DNA of 64,000 nt from Pycnopodia helianthoides (Eukaryota; Echinodermata; Asteroidea; Forcipulatida; Asteriidae). Numbering within the stretch: the stretch's first letter is position 1; every line of letters starts with the position of its first letter. Under the pieces are notes generated by a model. The model had not been told where the DNA came from. It was given only the letters and a program-made list of their open reading frames with translations, and made no database searches. This document shows, piece after piece, positions 22,967 through 36,162 of this stretch. The translations under genes and the position numbers were made by a program. The DNA is taken from positions 19,444,875 to 19,508,874 of the forward strand of contig CM063247.1 of NCBI GenBank assembly GCA_032158295.1, in the 5' to 3' direction.

Positions 22967-23400
22967 AGGAACATTACAGAATTGGTAAGAAAACAACTTT
23001 TGATCACAGATTTACATAAAACTTACACGATCTAATGATGATGATAGTAGAAAACATCCCTTGAAATATTTATGTCTGAAATGCCATATTTATAAACTGA
23101 CAAACCTGTGGAAGTTTGAGATCGATCGGCCATCTGGGTCATGAGAAAATAGTGAAAAACCGATTATACATTTGCATGAAACCATATAGGTTCAACAAAT
23201 GAATAAAACGCTCACTGAGCGATAAACTCCAAACGGAAAATTAGTTTATTCGTTTCTCTTCAAATATGGCATTTCAGACGGAAATATTTCAAGGGATGTT
23301 TTTTACTATCGTCATCATTGGACCGTGTAAGTTTTATGTAAATCTGTGATCAAAAAGTATATTTTACAAGTTTTTTCCTTACCAATTCTGTAATGTTCCT
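22967..23400. repeat. TTAA-flanked element, copy A (symmetrical fold-back form)
   Basis: It is flanked by TTAA on the left and TCAA on the right. Both ends carry the 'right arm' of the family (ATTGGTAAGAAAA ... TTTGATCACAGATTTACATAAAACTTACAC), giving inverted arms of about 130 bases. Other copies have unlike left and right ends. Confidence 0.8.
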
Positions 23401-23404
23401 TCAA

Positions 23405-23790
23405 CGGAACATTACAGAATTGGTTTTTGCTAACAAAACAGTTGCTGGCAGTGTAAGCACTTTATGTAATCCACCATATACATAAACTGACAAACCTGTA
23501 GAAGTTTGAGATCGATCGGCCATCTAGGTCACGAGAAAATAGTGAAAAACCGATTACACATTTGCATGAATTCATATAGCTTCAACAAATGAATAAAACG
23601 CTCACTGAGCGATAAACTCCAATCGGAAAATTAGTTTATTCATTTTTCATCAAATTTGGCATTTCAGACAGAAATATTTCAAGGGATGTTTTCTACCATC
23701 ATCATCATTAGACCTTGTAAGTTTTATGTAAATCTGTGATCAAAAAGTATATTTAACAAGTTTTGTTCTTACCAATTCTGTAGTGCTCCT
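23405..23790 (+). repeat. TTAA-flanked element, copy B
   Basis: The standard form of about 385 bases: left end CGGAACATTACAGAATTGG then TTTTTGCTAACAAAACAG, and right end CCAATTCTGTAGTGCTCCT then TTAA. It shares its left flank (TCAA) with copy A, so the two lie back to back. This copy plus 150 bases of flank is repeated in inverse at 48955-49499. Confidence 0.85.
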
Positions 23791-23945
23791 TTAAGTTCCC
23801 CCTTCCCAACACTCTACAACCAAACTCCCGAGACCCTAAACTTACCCTCGACCATAGTGCAGTTCTATATTTACACATCACAAGGGGGGGGGGGGCACAT
23901 GACTCTCCCCCAGCTCGGAATCAAGCCCCGCTGTTTACAAATTGC

Positions 23946-24118
23946 TCCAATCGGAAAATTAGTTTATTCATTTCCCATCAAATATGGCATTTCAGACAGA
24001 AATATTTCAAGGGATGTTTTCTACTACCATCATCATTAGACCGTGTAAATTTTATGTAAATCTGTGATCAAAAAGTATATTTTACAAGTTTTTTTCTTAC
24101 CAATTCTTTAATGTTCCT
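23946..24118 (+). repeat. TTAA-flanked element, copy C (right half only)
   Basis: It begins at CCAATCGGAAAATTAG in the middle of the family sequence and runs to AATGTTCCT/TTAA. The left half is missing. A G12 run (23883-23894) lies in the spacer between B and C. Confidence 0.85.
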
Positions 24119-24354
24119 TTAACTATCACATGAGTTTTTTTCGTACAGTTTAGTATTAAAATAAATTCTTGCTTTTCTTATCGTAAAAACCTACTTGTTC
24201 AAATACCTTGAAACTGTAGTGCGAATCGAAACTTAGCCAAGCACTACATAGGCGGATGTTTACTATAGGCGTTGGCCCTTGAACAAAAATATCGAAACAT
24301 TTGATTGAGTATGGGCTTTTCGGGCCATTTAATTAAGTTTTTGTGATTTGTTTT

Positions 24355-24720
24355 TGAGGGACATGGGTTAAAAAAGAAAATTTTGAAGAAATCTTCGCTC
24401 GAACGAAAATTTTCTTTTCGTTAGATCGGGGAAAAAAAACTCTGCACGCGTTCGTGTGCTGGCCGAGACACAGACGCATGGGATCGCTAGTCACGTCTAC
24501 AGCCTGCACGCTAGCAGTCTGCAGCAGTGTCGTCAACAGCGGCGGTTGTGCCTATATGCAGGCACGTACGCTCGCCGCGAGTTTGTTAATATTTTCGTTC
24601 GAACGAATTTTTTTGTCGAAAGAAGGTCATTTTCGTTTGAACGATTTTTTTTGTCGAAAGAAGGTCATTTTCGTTTGAACGAAGATGAAATAATCTTCGG
24701 AGATAATCTTCGTTCGAACG
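24355..24720. repeat. Element with TTCGTTCGAACGAA palindromes
   Basis: A 14-bp palindrome lies at 24594-24607. A 37-base direct repeat (TTTTTTTGTCGAAAGAAGG, then TCATTTTCGTTTGAACGA) follows at 24605-24680. Related inverted words occur at both ends (CTTCGCTCGAACGAAAATTT and AATCTTCGTTCGAACG). The 180-base core is GC-richer than its surroundings. A 111-codon frame spans it, but I see no protein family. Confidence 0.55.
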
Positions 24721-25375
24721 TATCTTTGCTTTTTCTTTCTTTGTTTACTGTCCTCTATAACAACGTTCGTGTATTATACGGTCAGTCCTAGCTATCTTGT
24801 TATAACAAGAGTCGGCTGTATATCCAGTGCTTTCCACTTCCTGTGGGTAAAAACACAGACTATGAATGAGGGCGAGATTCGAACCACAATCCCGACATGA
24901 GTCGAACTAGCCGCATATTCGCCGGTCGAGCATTAATATTCAATTCAATTTGGTGGATAGTGGACTATGGCCCGAAGACTAAACAAGTCATGTTCACAAA
25001 GACAAAACATTACAGTGAAAATGACAGACTAAAGGGAGTGTATACTTTCGGTAATTACTCCAAAAAATAATGACCTTAAAGACTCACTGCAGAGAGCTAT
25101 AAAACATTATGAGAAACGACCATTCCCTTTGAAGTAATGTAAGAGGTAAAATTTCACCAAATAAATTTGAAACTGAGAAAGGCTTCGGGAATGAAGCCTT
25201 TCTCATGCATCTGAAAACACACAATTCTTTGCAAAAAGGGTGTTTTTTTCTTTCACTATTTTTCCAGTTTTCCATGGCACTTATGGAAAACAAGAGGAAA
25301 TCACCCGATCAGCTAAAAATTGAAAATCTGTATGATATTCAAACAGTAGCAGTGCTAGAAAAAGCTGCAGTTTAA

Positions 25376-25745
25376 AGGAACATTACAGATTTGGTTTTTG
25401 CTAACAAAACAGTTGCTGGCAGTGTAAGCACTTTATGTAATCCACCATATACATAAACTGACAAACCTGTAGAAGTTTGAGATCGATCGAGAAAATAGTG
25501 AAAAACCGATTACACATTTGCATGAAATCATATAGATTCAACAAACGAATAAAACGCTCACTGAGCGATAAACTCCAATCGGAAAATTAGCTCATTCATT
25601 TCTCATCAAATATGGCATTTCAGACAGAAATATTTCAAGGGATGTTTTCTACTATCATCATCATTAGACCGTGTAAGTTTTATGTAAATCTGTGATCAAA
25701 AGTATATTTTACAAGTTTTTTTCTTACCAATTCTGTAATGTTCCT
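25376..25745 (+). repeat. TTAA-flanked element, copy D
   Basis: Exact TTAA on both sides with terminal inverted repeats AGGAACATTACAGATTTGG and CCAATTCTGTAATGTTCCT. It lacks about 16 bases (the GGCCATCTxGGTCAC part) after GATCGATC compared with other copies. Confidence 0.9.
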
Positions 25746-26906
25746 TTAACGACTCATACAGAGTGGTCAGTTTAGAAATGTCAAGCTTCCACTTGAAATT
25801 CATAATTTTTAGTCAACACTCTTAAACATACAATGTAGATTTACACTGACTAAAAAGTGTCAACATGACATCACCTCTCTGCAAAGAAACTAGCATTTAT
25901 CCCCATCTGAAGGGCAGCCACTGTATTCCAACTAAAACAAACAAATCAATGAGATAGGGATCTACTGATATCAGAAAAGAAAACACCTGCGTTTTATTTA
26001 GAATAATGATACCTAAGGAAGAGACGAATTCCGGTTGTAACACACAGACAAGAACCCGTCAATAGGTGTACAAATATCCCTCGTTCAAAGGTACATGTCT
26101 TAGTCCGGCGGCCATTTTGTATTTGAAACCATGACAACAACGCTGTGCATGTCTCTTTTCATGCGGTAAAGATATGAAGACTAAAAAAAACATTTTCATT
26201 AAATAAATTATTTAATCCATTATCAAAGTGAAATATTAAACCATACTTTAGGTATGGAAACGCCGGCCATTTTCACAATTTCGTCATCGGATTTTTTTTT
26301 AAAGAAGTCTGTATACAACAATGCAGAACATCCAAAATAAGTTTTAAATATACATGTGCTTCACATTTTAAGTTTTCTCTTTTGAACCGGACAAAACGAT
26401 GAACTTAAAATGACACAAGCTAAGGTGTACACAAACTCCGAATATAAATCCTGCACGAGACAAAAATATAATAATTTGGGGTTTATTAATGAGTCCCTGT
26501 ATAGATTCGATTGCAATATGCAATTTTAATAATTACCTTGCAATGATTGGTGCAAACTGTATTGTCGTAAGCACAATATCATTCCCTATATATGTACGCT
26601 AGTCAGGTTTGCCCCGCCATTGACCATTTTGTCATGCTGCCATTTTCTCGGTCGTGTTCCTTAAATGCAATAACAGTAATGAATACTAGTAATCTTTGTA
26701 CAAAAAAAGAAGGAAAAAGAACCAGACTATTTTTCCTTCCAGCCTCGGTCTGGCTTACACTTATTTGAATGGGGAAAAAATCAAGATGGCCACACCATGA
26801 TAAATGACATTTGAAGTGTCTTGCTGTAAACGCTACCGATATATCTTATTGTCATAAGCGCAGGAAACACAGTTTCTAATGAATCTATGGCCAGTTTACA
26901 TCGCCA

Positions 26907-27110
26907 TCGAACACTAGGTGTAGATGTAACTTTATCTCTCAGAGAGTCATCAACGACTGGAATAATCTACCCAGAAAATAGTAGATGCCAAGACATTGTT
27001 CACATTAAGAAAGAGCTTGATAAGGAAGAAAAATATGATAGGATGTGGGGGTCGTAAAGGCAGAAGCCTGAACAAGTTCTCCCATTAAATCATAAGTAAG
27101 CAAGTTAGTA
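26907..27110 (+). pseudogene. LINE (non-LTR retrotransposon) ORF2 C-terminal relic and 3' tail
   Basis: The reading NFISQRVINDWNNLPRK, then IVDAKTLFT in the next frame, then IKKELDKEEKYDRMWGS and a stop, matches the usual C-terminus of reverse-transcriptase proteins of CR1/jockey-like LINEs (pattern FxxRVINxWNxLPxxVVxAxTxxxFKxxLDK). Two frameshifts are needed, so it is dead. The AAGTAAGCAAGTTAGTAAG run at 27090-27112 looks like a 3' tail repeat. Confidence 0.7.
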
Positions 27111-27114
27111 AGAA

Positions 27115-30100
27115 AGAGAACCAATAGTTACCGCAGACGAAGTGAACATGAACAGCATTTTATCATTTACAATTGATTTAATCACGTCAACTACACTGAC
27201 GTGATCGGCAGAGACACTGATGTTGAAATTGAGGACCTTCCGGACATAATGAGGAATTAAGACTCGAGGAATGACGCTGTGAATATCTCTGTTACAACCG
27301 CTAGATGATGATGATGACACATAGAACAATACAGTATGTGTATAATATTAATGTATCTTCTGTTCAATTCCATTGCGTCGTGTGACCAAAATGAGGGCTC
27401 TAATAAACCCAGGCACACAAAGTACTTTTTTCAGTAACAAAAGGCCATAAGCAATAAATGGGCACATCTGGCAAAAATTATGATATTAATGTTACATTTT
27501 GTTGGTAGAATTACCCCAGAGACATGTTTTCCCATTCCCATGCCGAATATAACATTCCTATAATGACTTTATGAAGGGTAAAAAACCGATTAAACTTTCA
27601 CGCTCAGTTTTCTTGAAATTGCGCAATAATGCTTACGCCCTTTCTCCAGTGACTAGTCGTTACGTCCTTCTACCGGGCACACGTGGTTATTAATTTTTAA
27701 ACAAAAACAATGTACTAGTTTTTAGTTGTCAAAATGAGCTTTAAGGTATAATAGCTACCATCCTAAAATCATCGGCAAAAATAGATAAATTACATACGGA
27801 TTAAATAATGATGAAAGTTGTAATTTGGAGACTAATGTGTGAAGTCAGGTAGTCAAGAGTTGGACGTCAGTGTAACTTTTTGTAGGCCTATATAGCTAAA
27901 TATGTAGTAACTTTGAAGAAAATGTTGCCAACAAATTACATATACAAATATTTTTCCTGCTAGCTTTGATATTCATTTGATATTGCTATTTTAAGGTATT
28001 TTCACGGATTCGTGCGGAGTAGTTGATTTCGAAAAAAAGCCTCATGCGCGAGGATCTGTTGGAAATAACTCCCACCGTCAACACATTGGTCTGCCGACTC
28101 GGTCATCGGGCACCCATCTAAGATGATCTAAACTCTAATGAGAATTCAACAATTAATTCTGATATTCGGATTGAAAGGAACAGTCCAGACTTACCAACCA
28201 GGCTGTATCATATTGCTGAGCCATCATATCCTTTGGTACGGTATTATTCCCAAAGCTGGCAGTCAGGTTTCGTGGGATGCAACCACACACTCCTGGATGT
28301 GCGAGATAATGACACGGTAGAAACTGGCGCATCAATCAAGTACCTAAAGCCCAGACCCTTCTTACGTCACTAAGCAAACTTTCACTGCAGGGCAGACCAT
28401 GAGGGCCATTGGGTAGGTCGGATTGGGGTGGTTGTTTTTTTTGTCCGTAGTAAAATCAGTGCTTTGTGTTATAGCCCTGTGTGTAGGATCTCCATGGCGG
28501 CCGAGTGGGGGTTATTTTGGGGATGTACAGGTACGGGGTAGGCGTGCTGTGAATGCGTGGCCAGGAGCTTATGAGCTTTTAGGGTATCTTCTTTTGTTGG
28601 ACGGGGTAGGCATTCACTTATTGCTAACGCATCTGCAAGGGGCACCAATTTACTCCAAGTTAACGCCAAGTATTTGGAATCCGATTTTACCCCTTATCCC
28701 TTTATCGTATACACTCGTTTCAAACAGCCATGTTTTCCTTCTTGTAAAATGCGCTCATTTAATGACAGGGACACCTCCTAATAAAGAAATGAGAAATGTA
28801 TTGATGACGAGAAACACATAAATAACGTACACATCTGTGTACGTACATATTTTTCCAATGCTTGTGGCTGGTTTTTTTTTTGGTACCTAAAACTACCCAA
28901 AAGTGTTACAACACCTGAATAGACATGCAGGCTTATTCTGAAATAGTTTTAGTTGTTTCATATGATGCATTAACAAAATATTAACAACGAATCACCCTCG
29001 AATTTCCATTAAAAGAATGGATGGAAAAAGGTACCTGCCGTTTCCGTCCATATTTTGAACGACATTTTTTTTCGAACGAAATTGTAATCAACTCAAATTG
29101 ATTTTTCAGTACAAGACTGCATGTTCATTCACATGTTGAAATATTTATGGGTGGTTTCAGGTGCTTAATAAAAAAAATTACAACAGTTTGAAAAGTGTTA
29201 AAACATGACGGTCGATAAGTGGTACCTCTTAGTGTGTTTTCTGTCGTATGCAACATTTGTTTTTGGTACCAAAGCCCCCCTTTTTACTCTGATAGAATAT
29301 TCGATCCAATAATGCATCAGAATTAAAAAAAAAAAAAAACTTTTTCTGAGAAAGCATCTGGCTAATATCTTCCAGATAGACATGTATGGAACTACTTTTC
29401 CCCCTACGTTTACCTTAGAAGGTATTGTCCAGAATGCATTTGTCTGCCAGTTCTTCACGAGGGCACCAATATTGCATTGAAATGCGTGAGAAAAAAAATG
29501 CGATATCTCACTACAATCACGACAGTCATTATTAGACGGTATCAAATGAAACTCGGGAAAGGGAACGAAACGCGCAAACTGACATCCCAGTGAATGGATT
29601 CTGGTTGCGCATTTTGGTAAATATAAACCGAATCTGTTCCAAAAAAATACACTTTTGTTGGCCCATGTCAGTCCAAAAGCTCATTACTTCCGTTCGTCCC
29701 TCACTCCAAAGTTTGTCTTTGTTTCTCTCGTTTTCTGTCTGTTTGTTAATTCTTTTCCCCATTTGGAAGATTAGATTACTAAGTTTTTGAGACACAGTAG
29801 TTGGGTTCACTTTGATTAAACCTGGATTGATGGGTCATCATGATTCCAACAGTTGCTCTTGCCTTAAAATGTCAGTGTTACTGTTACGTTTCAACACCAG
29901 TAATGCATTTTGGTTCACAAATGTTCTAGTTATCCTAAGATTTTAAAGCAAACATAAGAGTTAGTGTCTTGTGTTGTTATACGTTTGTTCAAATCTCGGC
30001 AGAATAAATTGTAATTAATAATAATAACTCACTCTAAAACTATTTTGGCAATTTTTGCCCAATATTTCGCCAACTCATAATGGTCCATTGGTCAAGTGCT

Positions 30101-30480
30101 CAGCTTAAGTTGGACAGCCACTTTCCCCTCTAAAATGTCTTTTGTGAAAAGTCAATGAATTGTGGTTGAGTAAATGGTAATATTATACCAAAGCTTGTCT
30201 GGCCATTGTAAGTCCAAAGGTTAAATCACTTCCCCTTAGCCTTCACTCCCCTATATTTACTCAATGCGTCCAAACAACATGCACCAACCACCACAACAAC
30301 ATTCCATTTCCACGTTATTACCAATTTAAAACCTTGTCAACAATGATATGTCATTATAACCGTTGTCATAATAGTTGTGTACCCCCATAGCCATGCCATC
30401 GCTAATAACTCTAAATTTAGTAAGACTCGAAACAAATTAATTGCTGTCAAAAATTATTAGTTTATAGACAAGAAGCATGC
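27115..30480. other. Gene-free stretch
   Basis: AT-rich DNA with short runs only. Two overlapping frames at 28423-28821 (plus, 132 codons) and 28469-28669 (minus, 66 codons) sit on a GC-richer patch. Neither has a recognisable domain, a splice context or a good start, so I do not call a gene. Confidence 0.6.
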
Positions 30481-30481
30481 A

Positions 30482-30678
30482 GGGCCCAATTTCATAGAGT
30501 TGCTTAAGCGGAACTTATTACTAATAAACAATTTTCTGAAGAGCAAAAGTGAGCAGGATACCAGTCACATTATAGTACATGTGACATGATATTTGGGCTG
30601 GTAACCTTATTCTGGTAAGCAAAATTGTGTTGTGCTTAGCTACTTTTTTTGTCAATTAGCTCTATGAAATTGGGCCCT
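30482..30678. repeat. Fold-back element, GGGCCCAATTTCATAGAG family
   Basis: The ends AGGGCCCAATTTCATAGAG and CTATGAAATTGGGCCCT are perfect inverted repeats of about 17 bases. The interior matches the copy at 1720 (TGAGCAGGATACCAGTCACA, GTAACCTTATTCTGGTAAGC). Confidence 0.9.
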
Positions 30679-30756
30679 GTCAATCAATGCATCACTAACG
30701 GGCCGTCTGGGTGGATGGAAACTACAAAAATTCAATTATAAAAACAGTTGCATGAA

Positions 30757-30856
30757 ATAGTTAGTGGCCTGACGTTTTGACCCTACCAGAGTCTTGATCT
30801 TTTGTGTAGGCTTCGAGAAAGACTCTGCTAGGGTCGAAACGTCAGGCCACTAACTA
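30757..30856. repeat. Fold-back hairpin, CGAAACGTC family, best copy
   Basis: The arm ATAGTTAGTGGCCTGACGTT pairs with AACGTCAGGCCACTAACTAT without error. The next 18 bases (TTGACCCTACCAGAGTC) pair with GACTCTGCTAGGGTCGAA with two mismatches. The flank CCGTGGGTCCTTTCGGTTGGTAAACAG matches the copy at 5757. Confidence 0.85.
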
Positions 30857-31410
30857 TTTGTTTGCATTGATACCGTGGGTCCTTTCGGTTGGTAAACAGT
30901 TTGCAACAGCTAATTCTATATTTTCCCATAAAAACATTTAAGCAGAACACAAAACCGCTTTTATTCGTTTGCACCTATTATGTTTACCGTAGGACATTTT
31001 GAATTTTCTCGTGAACCATAGATGTACCTCGTTCGTATCCTGCAAACAAAAAGAATAAGTTAGTGGCTGATTTTTCCACCCTATCGAAGAGTCTTTCTCG
31101 AAATGACAATACAACACAAACAAACAGTTGTACTGATGCGCTTGCTTGTGGTGTTTGTGTGTTGCGTTGTCAATAATTATCCTTCCAGATGGACTCTGGC
31201 CTAAGGGTCGAAACGACGGGCCATTAACTATTGTATTGCATTGAGAAACCATAGGTCCTATATACTGGTTGGTAAGCAGTTTGCAACAGCTGGTTCTAGT
31301 TGTTCATCTGTTCTTGTCCTGTGAAATTAATGAATGAAATGAATTGAAATATTTTGTATTTTTCTGCACTCTCCAGTAAACACTAAGTATCCACATGTCC
31401 AGTGAGACTG

Positions 31411-31575
31411 TGTAAAATAAAAATATGGAGCAAAGAGAACAGCCATGAGTCAAAAACAGAAAACTGGGTGTAAAACATAAATGTTCGTCTGACCTTGTTA
31501 AATTGATGTTTTACACGCAGTTTTCTGTTTTTGATTCATGGCTTTTCTTTCTGCTCTGTATTCTATTATTTTACG
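31411..31575. repeat. Long inverted repeat, arms about 68 bases
   Basis: The left arm (31411-31478) and right arm (31505-31575) are complementary over most of their length, e.g. CAGCCATGAGTCAAAAACAG against CTGTTTTTGATTCATGGC. The spacer is about 26 bases. A lone right arm is found again at 33195-33268. Confidence 0.85.
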
Positions 31576-32672
31576 CATTCTCTCTAGGTGCATATTTAGT
31601 TTTTACCATAGAGAGTGCAGCAGGTGGGGGGGGGGGATAGTCTCCATGTCACACCTCTGGTTACATTCCTTATTGCCCGGTATGCGATTTCAATCCTTTC
31701 ACTTTGAGTAGGCCTACTGTATGAATGTTAAAGCCAGTTTTGGTCTTGGACGGCGTGTTGACGCACATGTCTCGGCGTGATACTGACAAAGTACTTTGCC
31801 GGGTACCAACGTTGACGTAGACGTGGTATTCGAAGCTTTGCATGGTGTGGAAAATAAGAACAACTATACAAATAGTAAACTTGCGGGTACAATCATGAGT
31901 AAAATTTTCTCTTTCAGAGCCAGCACTTCTCCCAAAAGAGATTTTTACTCGTGGTCGACCCGCCAGTTTCCTATTTGTAGTTATGTAGACGTAGAACTTC
32001 TCCCTTGAGAGCACTGGGGCGGGACTTTAGGTGGGACTTGTACCTTTATAGTCTTTCCCGGACTTGTCAACGCCACTCTGAATTCATGTTCACACAAGAG
32101 CGTTACTTGGGTCTGATGCACTCCTTACATCACCCTTTCAAGTGCTTCGATCATTCTTTGTGTTTGTTCGTAACCGATTTCCGCGTTGTCCAAGGATTGT
32201 TTACCTTAGCAACGGCGACAATGTTTTTTTAAAACTACCACACACACAAACGAATGTGACGGAGTTGTTTTGAGGACATTGTTTGTGAAGCACTTCTTGC
32301 ATCAAATACACATTTATGCAATTGATTTTCACGGACGCTGAAACCATGGTGAAAGTGACAGCTCATTTGTTCACTGCGTATTTATTGACAGACAATTGTA
32401 TAGTTGCCACAAAATAGGTGTTGTGTTTATTTATAGAATCTCGGAAATCTTGCGCCCGGATTTCTTTTTACTTAACATCGAAAAACTATGACGTTGTATT
32501 AGGGGTTCTTGAATTTGTCTCTGCGCTTGTTTCTGCGTTTGTGTTCTGATTTCAACGGGTTTATTGGTTAGCTCGAATCTTGCCGTTTTGACGGTAACTG
32601 GATTCTGTTTATTCTATCTTGTTTTAAAGTTAGCTAAGCTCTTTTTAATTGTCTTGCCTATCTTCTGTTTAA

Positions 32673-33057
32673 AGGAACATTACAGAATTGGTTTTTGCTA
32701 ACAAAACAGTTGCTGGCAGTGTAAGCACTTTATGTAATCCACCATATACATAACCTGACAAACCTGTAGAAGTTTGAGATCGATCGGCCATCTTGGTCAC
32801 GAGAAAATAGTGCAAAACCGAATACACATTTGCATGAAATCATAGAGATTCAACAAATGAATAAAACGCTCACTGAGCGATAAACTCCAATTGGAAAATT
32901 AGTTTATTCATTTCTCATCAAATATGGCATTTCAGACAGAATTTTTCAAAGGATGTTTTCTACTATCATCATCATTAGACCGTGTAAGTTTTACGTAAAT
33001 CTGTGATCAAAAAGTATATTTTACAAGTTTTTGTCTTACCAATTCTGTAATGTTCCT
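32673..33057 (+). repeat. TTAA-flanked element, copy E
   Basis: Exact TTAA on both sides, with ends AGGAACATTACAGAATTGG and CCAATTCTGTAATGTTCCT, a 19-base perfect inverted repeat. The internal sequence is close to copy F (shared GTGCAAAACCGAATACACATTT). Confidence 0.9.
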
Positions 33058-34037
33058 TTAACTGCAATGCGATGGCGTAATCCTTTGTGAATGTATAGGT
33101 TTTATTGAAAGTTTGTTCCTGTTTAAATTTTCATGCACCCTGCTTTGGTGATGTTTAAAAAAAATAGTAAATTTTCGTCTACCCCTGAAGATTTATGTTT
33201 TTTGTTTTACACCCGGTTTTCTGTTTTTGATTCATGGCTTTTCTTATTGCTCCGTATTTTATTAAATTACGAATTAATGTTGTACTCTTTGTACACAGGC
33301 CTATAGGAAGAGCAGTTGAAACATCAAGGCAACCCTGTCTAAATAAATCAATAAATAAACTTGTGCAGTAAAGAAATGTTACATTCTGTTTCTGCATTAT
33401 CTTTAGCGTTCAAAGCCATTTTTGTCGTGGTGTACGAAGTGTATAAATGATCCTTTCACGGTCATTTGACTTGAGGGAGGGAAGAGCGGGTGTTTCCAGG
33501 GCGGTTAGGGTTGGCCGTTCAGCTCACTTATCCTCCCAACATCTCGGCCACACAAAAGAAAAGATTGCCACTCATTTATACGAAGAGTGAGAGGATAACA
33601 AGAACGACCACGGACGTATAACGGTCACCTATGATGACCGTTGAAAACACACAGGTGTTACGCTCCGTTGGGCGGCCCTACTTTTCGTATGCAGAGCGGT
33701 GGGTCAAAATAATATCAATGTGCCGGAGACCGGCGCATGCTTTTGTACTTAATAATTTTGCAATGTCATGACTTTAATTACATAAAGACAAATGTTAGTG
33801 TACATCACACGTAAAAGTCAACAACGTGTTGCTGTATGAGCGTCGACCGAAACGAAGTCAAATGCTGCAGGGATCTATGCACACATGATTCTCAGAAATA
33901 GATGTACAACTTGCATCGGGGATAAAGAATATTTTTTGTGTTTTACCCATATGTGTAGTCAGTGCTTTGCTAAGTCCTTTTGAAATGAATCCACGGGCAT
34001 TTATTTGAGATATTATGTCAGCTTTGTTTAAAAAATA

Positions 34038-34055
34038 AACAACAACAACAGCAGC

Positions 34056-34101
<46 letters not shown>
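34038..34101. repeat. (CAA)n microsatellite
   Basis: About 21 units of AAC/CAA with one CAGCAG interruption. Confidence 0.97.
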
Positions 34102-34102
<1 letters not shown>

Positions 34103-35360
34103 GATCATTTGGCACTGTGACGACCTGCATGATGATTTACACCAATGACGGTCCATATGACAAAGTCGTGTAAAGATCTTCGTGGGTCAAACAATGTTGT
34201 ATTTTATGGTGTTAACATTGAGAAATGGCGAGAAAAAAACAACAAGTCACATGCCCATGCTTTAAACATGATTAAATTAAACAGTTTATTAAAAGTGGCA
34301 TTTATTGTACGTTTTCAAGAAACATTTTTTAAAAGCATGTAGTCTTAAGCCTGGCTGGCATACGTCCCACCCTTCCTTTTAAAAGCAATTCCCTGCTCTG
34401 GATCACATGCATGCTGAATACAACTTTCACGACCTTTAGATGAAAAAATAATGAGAGAGTCTTAAATAATACATAAACACAACATTGCGCGAATTATAGT
34501 TAGATATAACAAGTTACACAGGGGCTGTCAAGCAAATACAAACCTGTCATCAAAAGATGTGTGCATGTACATCCGGACCCCAGTCAACAATAAAAAAAAA
34601 CTTCATTAAAATCCAGCCGCTGGAAAGAAAACATAATGCAAATGTTTATATAAATATATATTTAAAATTAAGAATAATATAAAAGTTAATCCATCATGAC
34701 TTTGAACTTGTGAATATATTTTTCAACGGTCATTAAACCAACAATTATAATGTGCTTTCGTTGTTGGTTCCCAATTACCAAAATATATGAATGTAAATGC
34801 AGTGGTCCATTGTTAATAACATTGTTAAAAGGTCTGTATTCAGCAAATCTCGTTTTTTGAGGTAGGCCTATGCTTGGCAAAGCTTGTTTTTTGTAGTTTA
34901 TAATTAGCAATTTGTGTTTTTTGGAAGTATATGTTTGGCTCACCAAAAACAAGATTCACCAAACATCTACTAGGCACAAAAGCAATTTATACATCCGATG
35001 GCACTGATGGGCTTTCGTAGATATAGCTCCCTATGACTGTTGTACATTACGATTTTAATGTGTATGTTTAAAGAAAAGAAAACAAACAATTATTTAGTTA
35101 CGGTTTGCGATCCATGATTTGTGCAGGGATCCAACGACCAATATCAACACCATTAAAATATGGCTAATCGTAATAAGGTTCTCTCGTAGTTCACTAGTTA
35201 AGGCGGGAAAGCTTTGGCTGGATAACAAGAGTGTTGCATTCTGAAGCACTGTATGGTGAAGGAGAAGCAAGTACAATACGTACTTTGGAATAGAAATCGG
35301 GGTAAAAAACATGTTTGTTTTTTTGTTAGTTCGCGAGATCAGTTTTATCGTCAGGCTCAC

Positions 35361-35538
35361 TGGGCCCAAATTCAAAGAGCTGCTTATTAAGTAGATTGCT
35401 TAAACGTTTTTCCTGCTGAGCAAAAATAAGTAGGATACCAGTCACAGATCGTACATGTGAAATGGTATTTTAGCTGCATCCCTATTCTCAGATAAGCATT
35501 TGTTGTGCTTAGCTGCTTTTTGAAATGAAATTGGGCCC
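35361..35538. repeat. Fold-back element, GGGCCCAATTTCATAGAG family
   Basis: The ends are GGGCCCAAATTCAAAGAGCTGCTTA and GAAATGAAATTGGGCCC. The interior again has AGTAGGATACCAGTCACAG. Confidence 0.85.
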
Positions 35539-36162
35539 TAGTTAGAAAAGCTTGACTCATTTCGGGTTATGGCTTTACGTTATGTTAATTCATGGAAGAC
35601 GGACAAGAACGAATTGTAGAAAACGTGACACTTTACGTGATTGGCTTCCACCAAAAGTAAAATGTTAATGTTAGTTTGTTTTGTCAAGTCATGAGCCCGA
35701 GACAGGAGGCCGAGACCCTTGTCTCGTGCGCGTTGCTGCAGTGGACGGTAGAGGGCGACAGTCACTCCGTGAAAGGGTTAACTTTCTTTACAACACTAGG
35801 CTTGCAATAACTTTCACCTCCGGCCGGGGCTTTTTCATTTCAATGCTTTAAAAAAAACTTCCTCCATATTATTTTAAAGTCACGGCTGGGTTGTACTTTT
35901 TAGATATCATTGACCAAAATGAATAGGCTACATGCAAGAAGATTAATTACAGCAAATAAAAAGCCATTGTTTGCGTTCTTAACCTTGGAAGCCATCGGAC
36001 TAATGTCAACAAGCCGTTTGTAAACAAATGTTGTAGAAAATCCATTGAAAAATCTCAAAATTCAAGATTCGCCACCGAGACCTAGCCACATAGAATGGAA
36101 AATGTCAAATTACTCCGAGTTGATTCTTTGACTAAAAAGACCCATCAATGACACCCCTTTAA

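Noticed and set aside
28423..28821. 132-codon plus-strand membrane-like protein
   Set aside because: Hydrophobic runs come from T-rich DNA. There is no conserved motif, promoter or exon signal, and a competing minus frame overlaps.
33179..33397. Small minus-strand gene
   Set aside because: It overlaps the lone arm of the inverted repeat at 31411-31575, so it is repeat DNA.
34038..34101. Polyvaline or polyglutamine coding repeat
   Set aside because: It is a plain (CAA)n microsatellite in non-coding DNA, open in several frames by chance.
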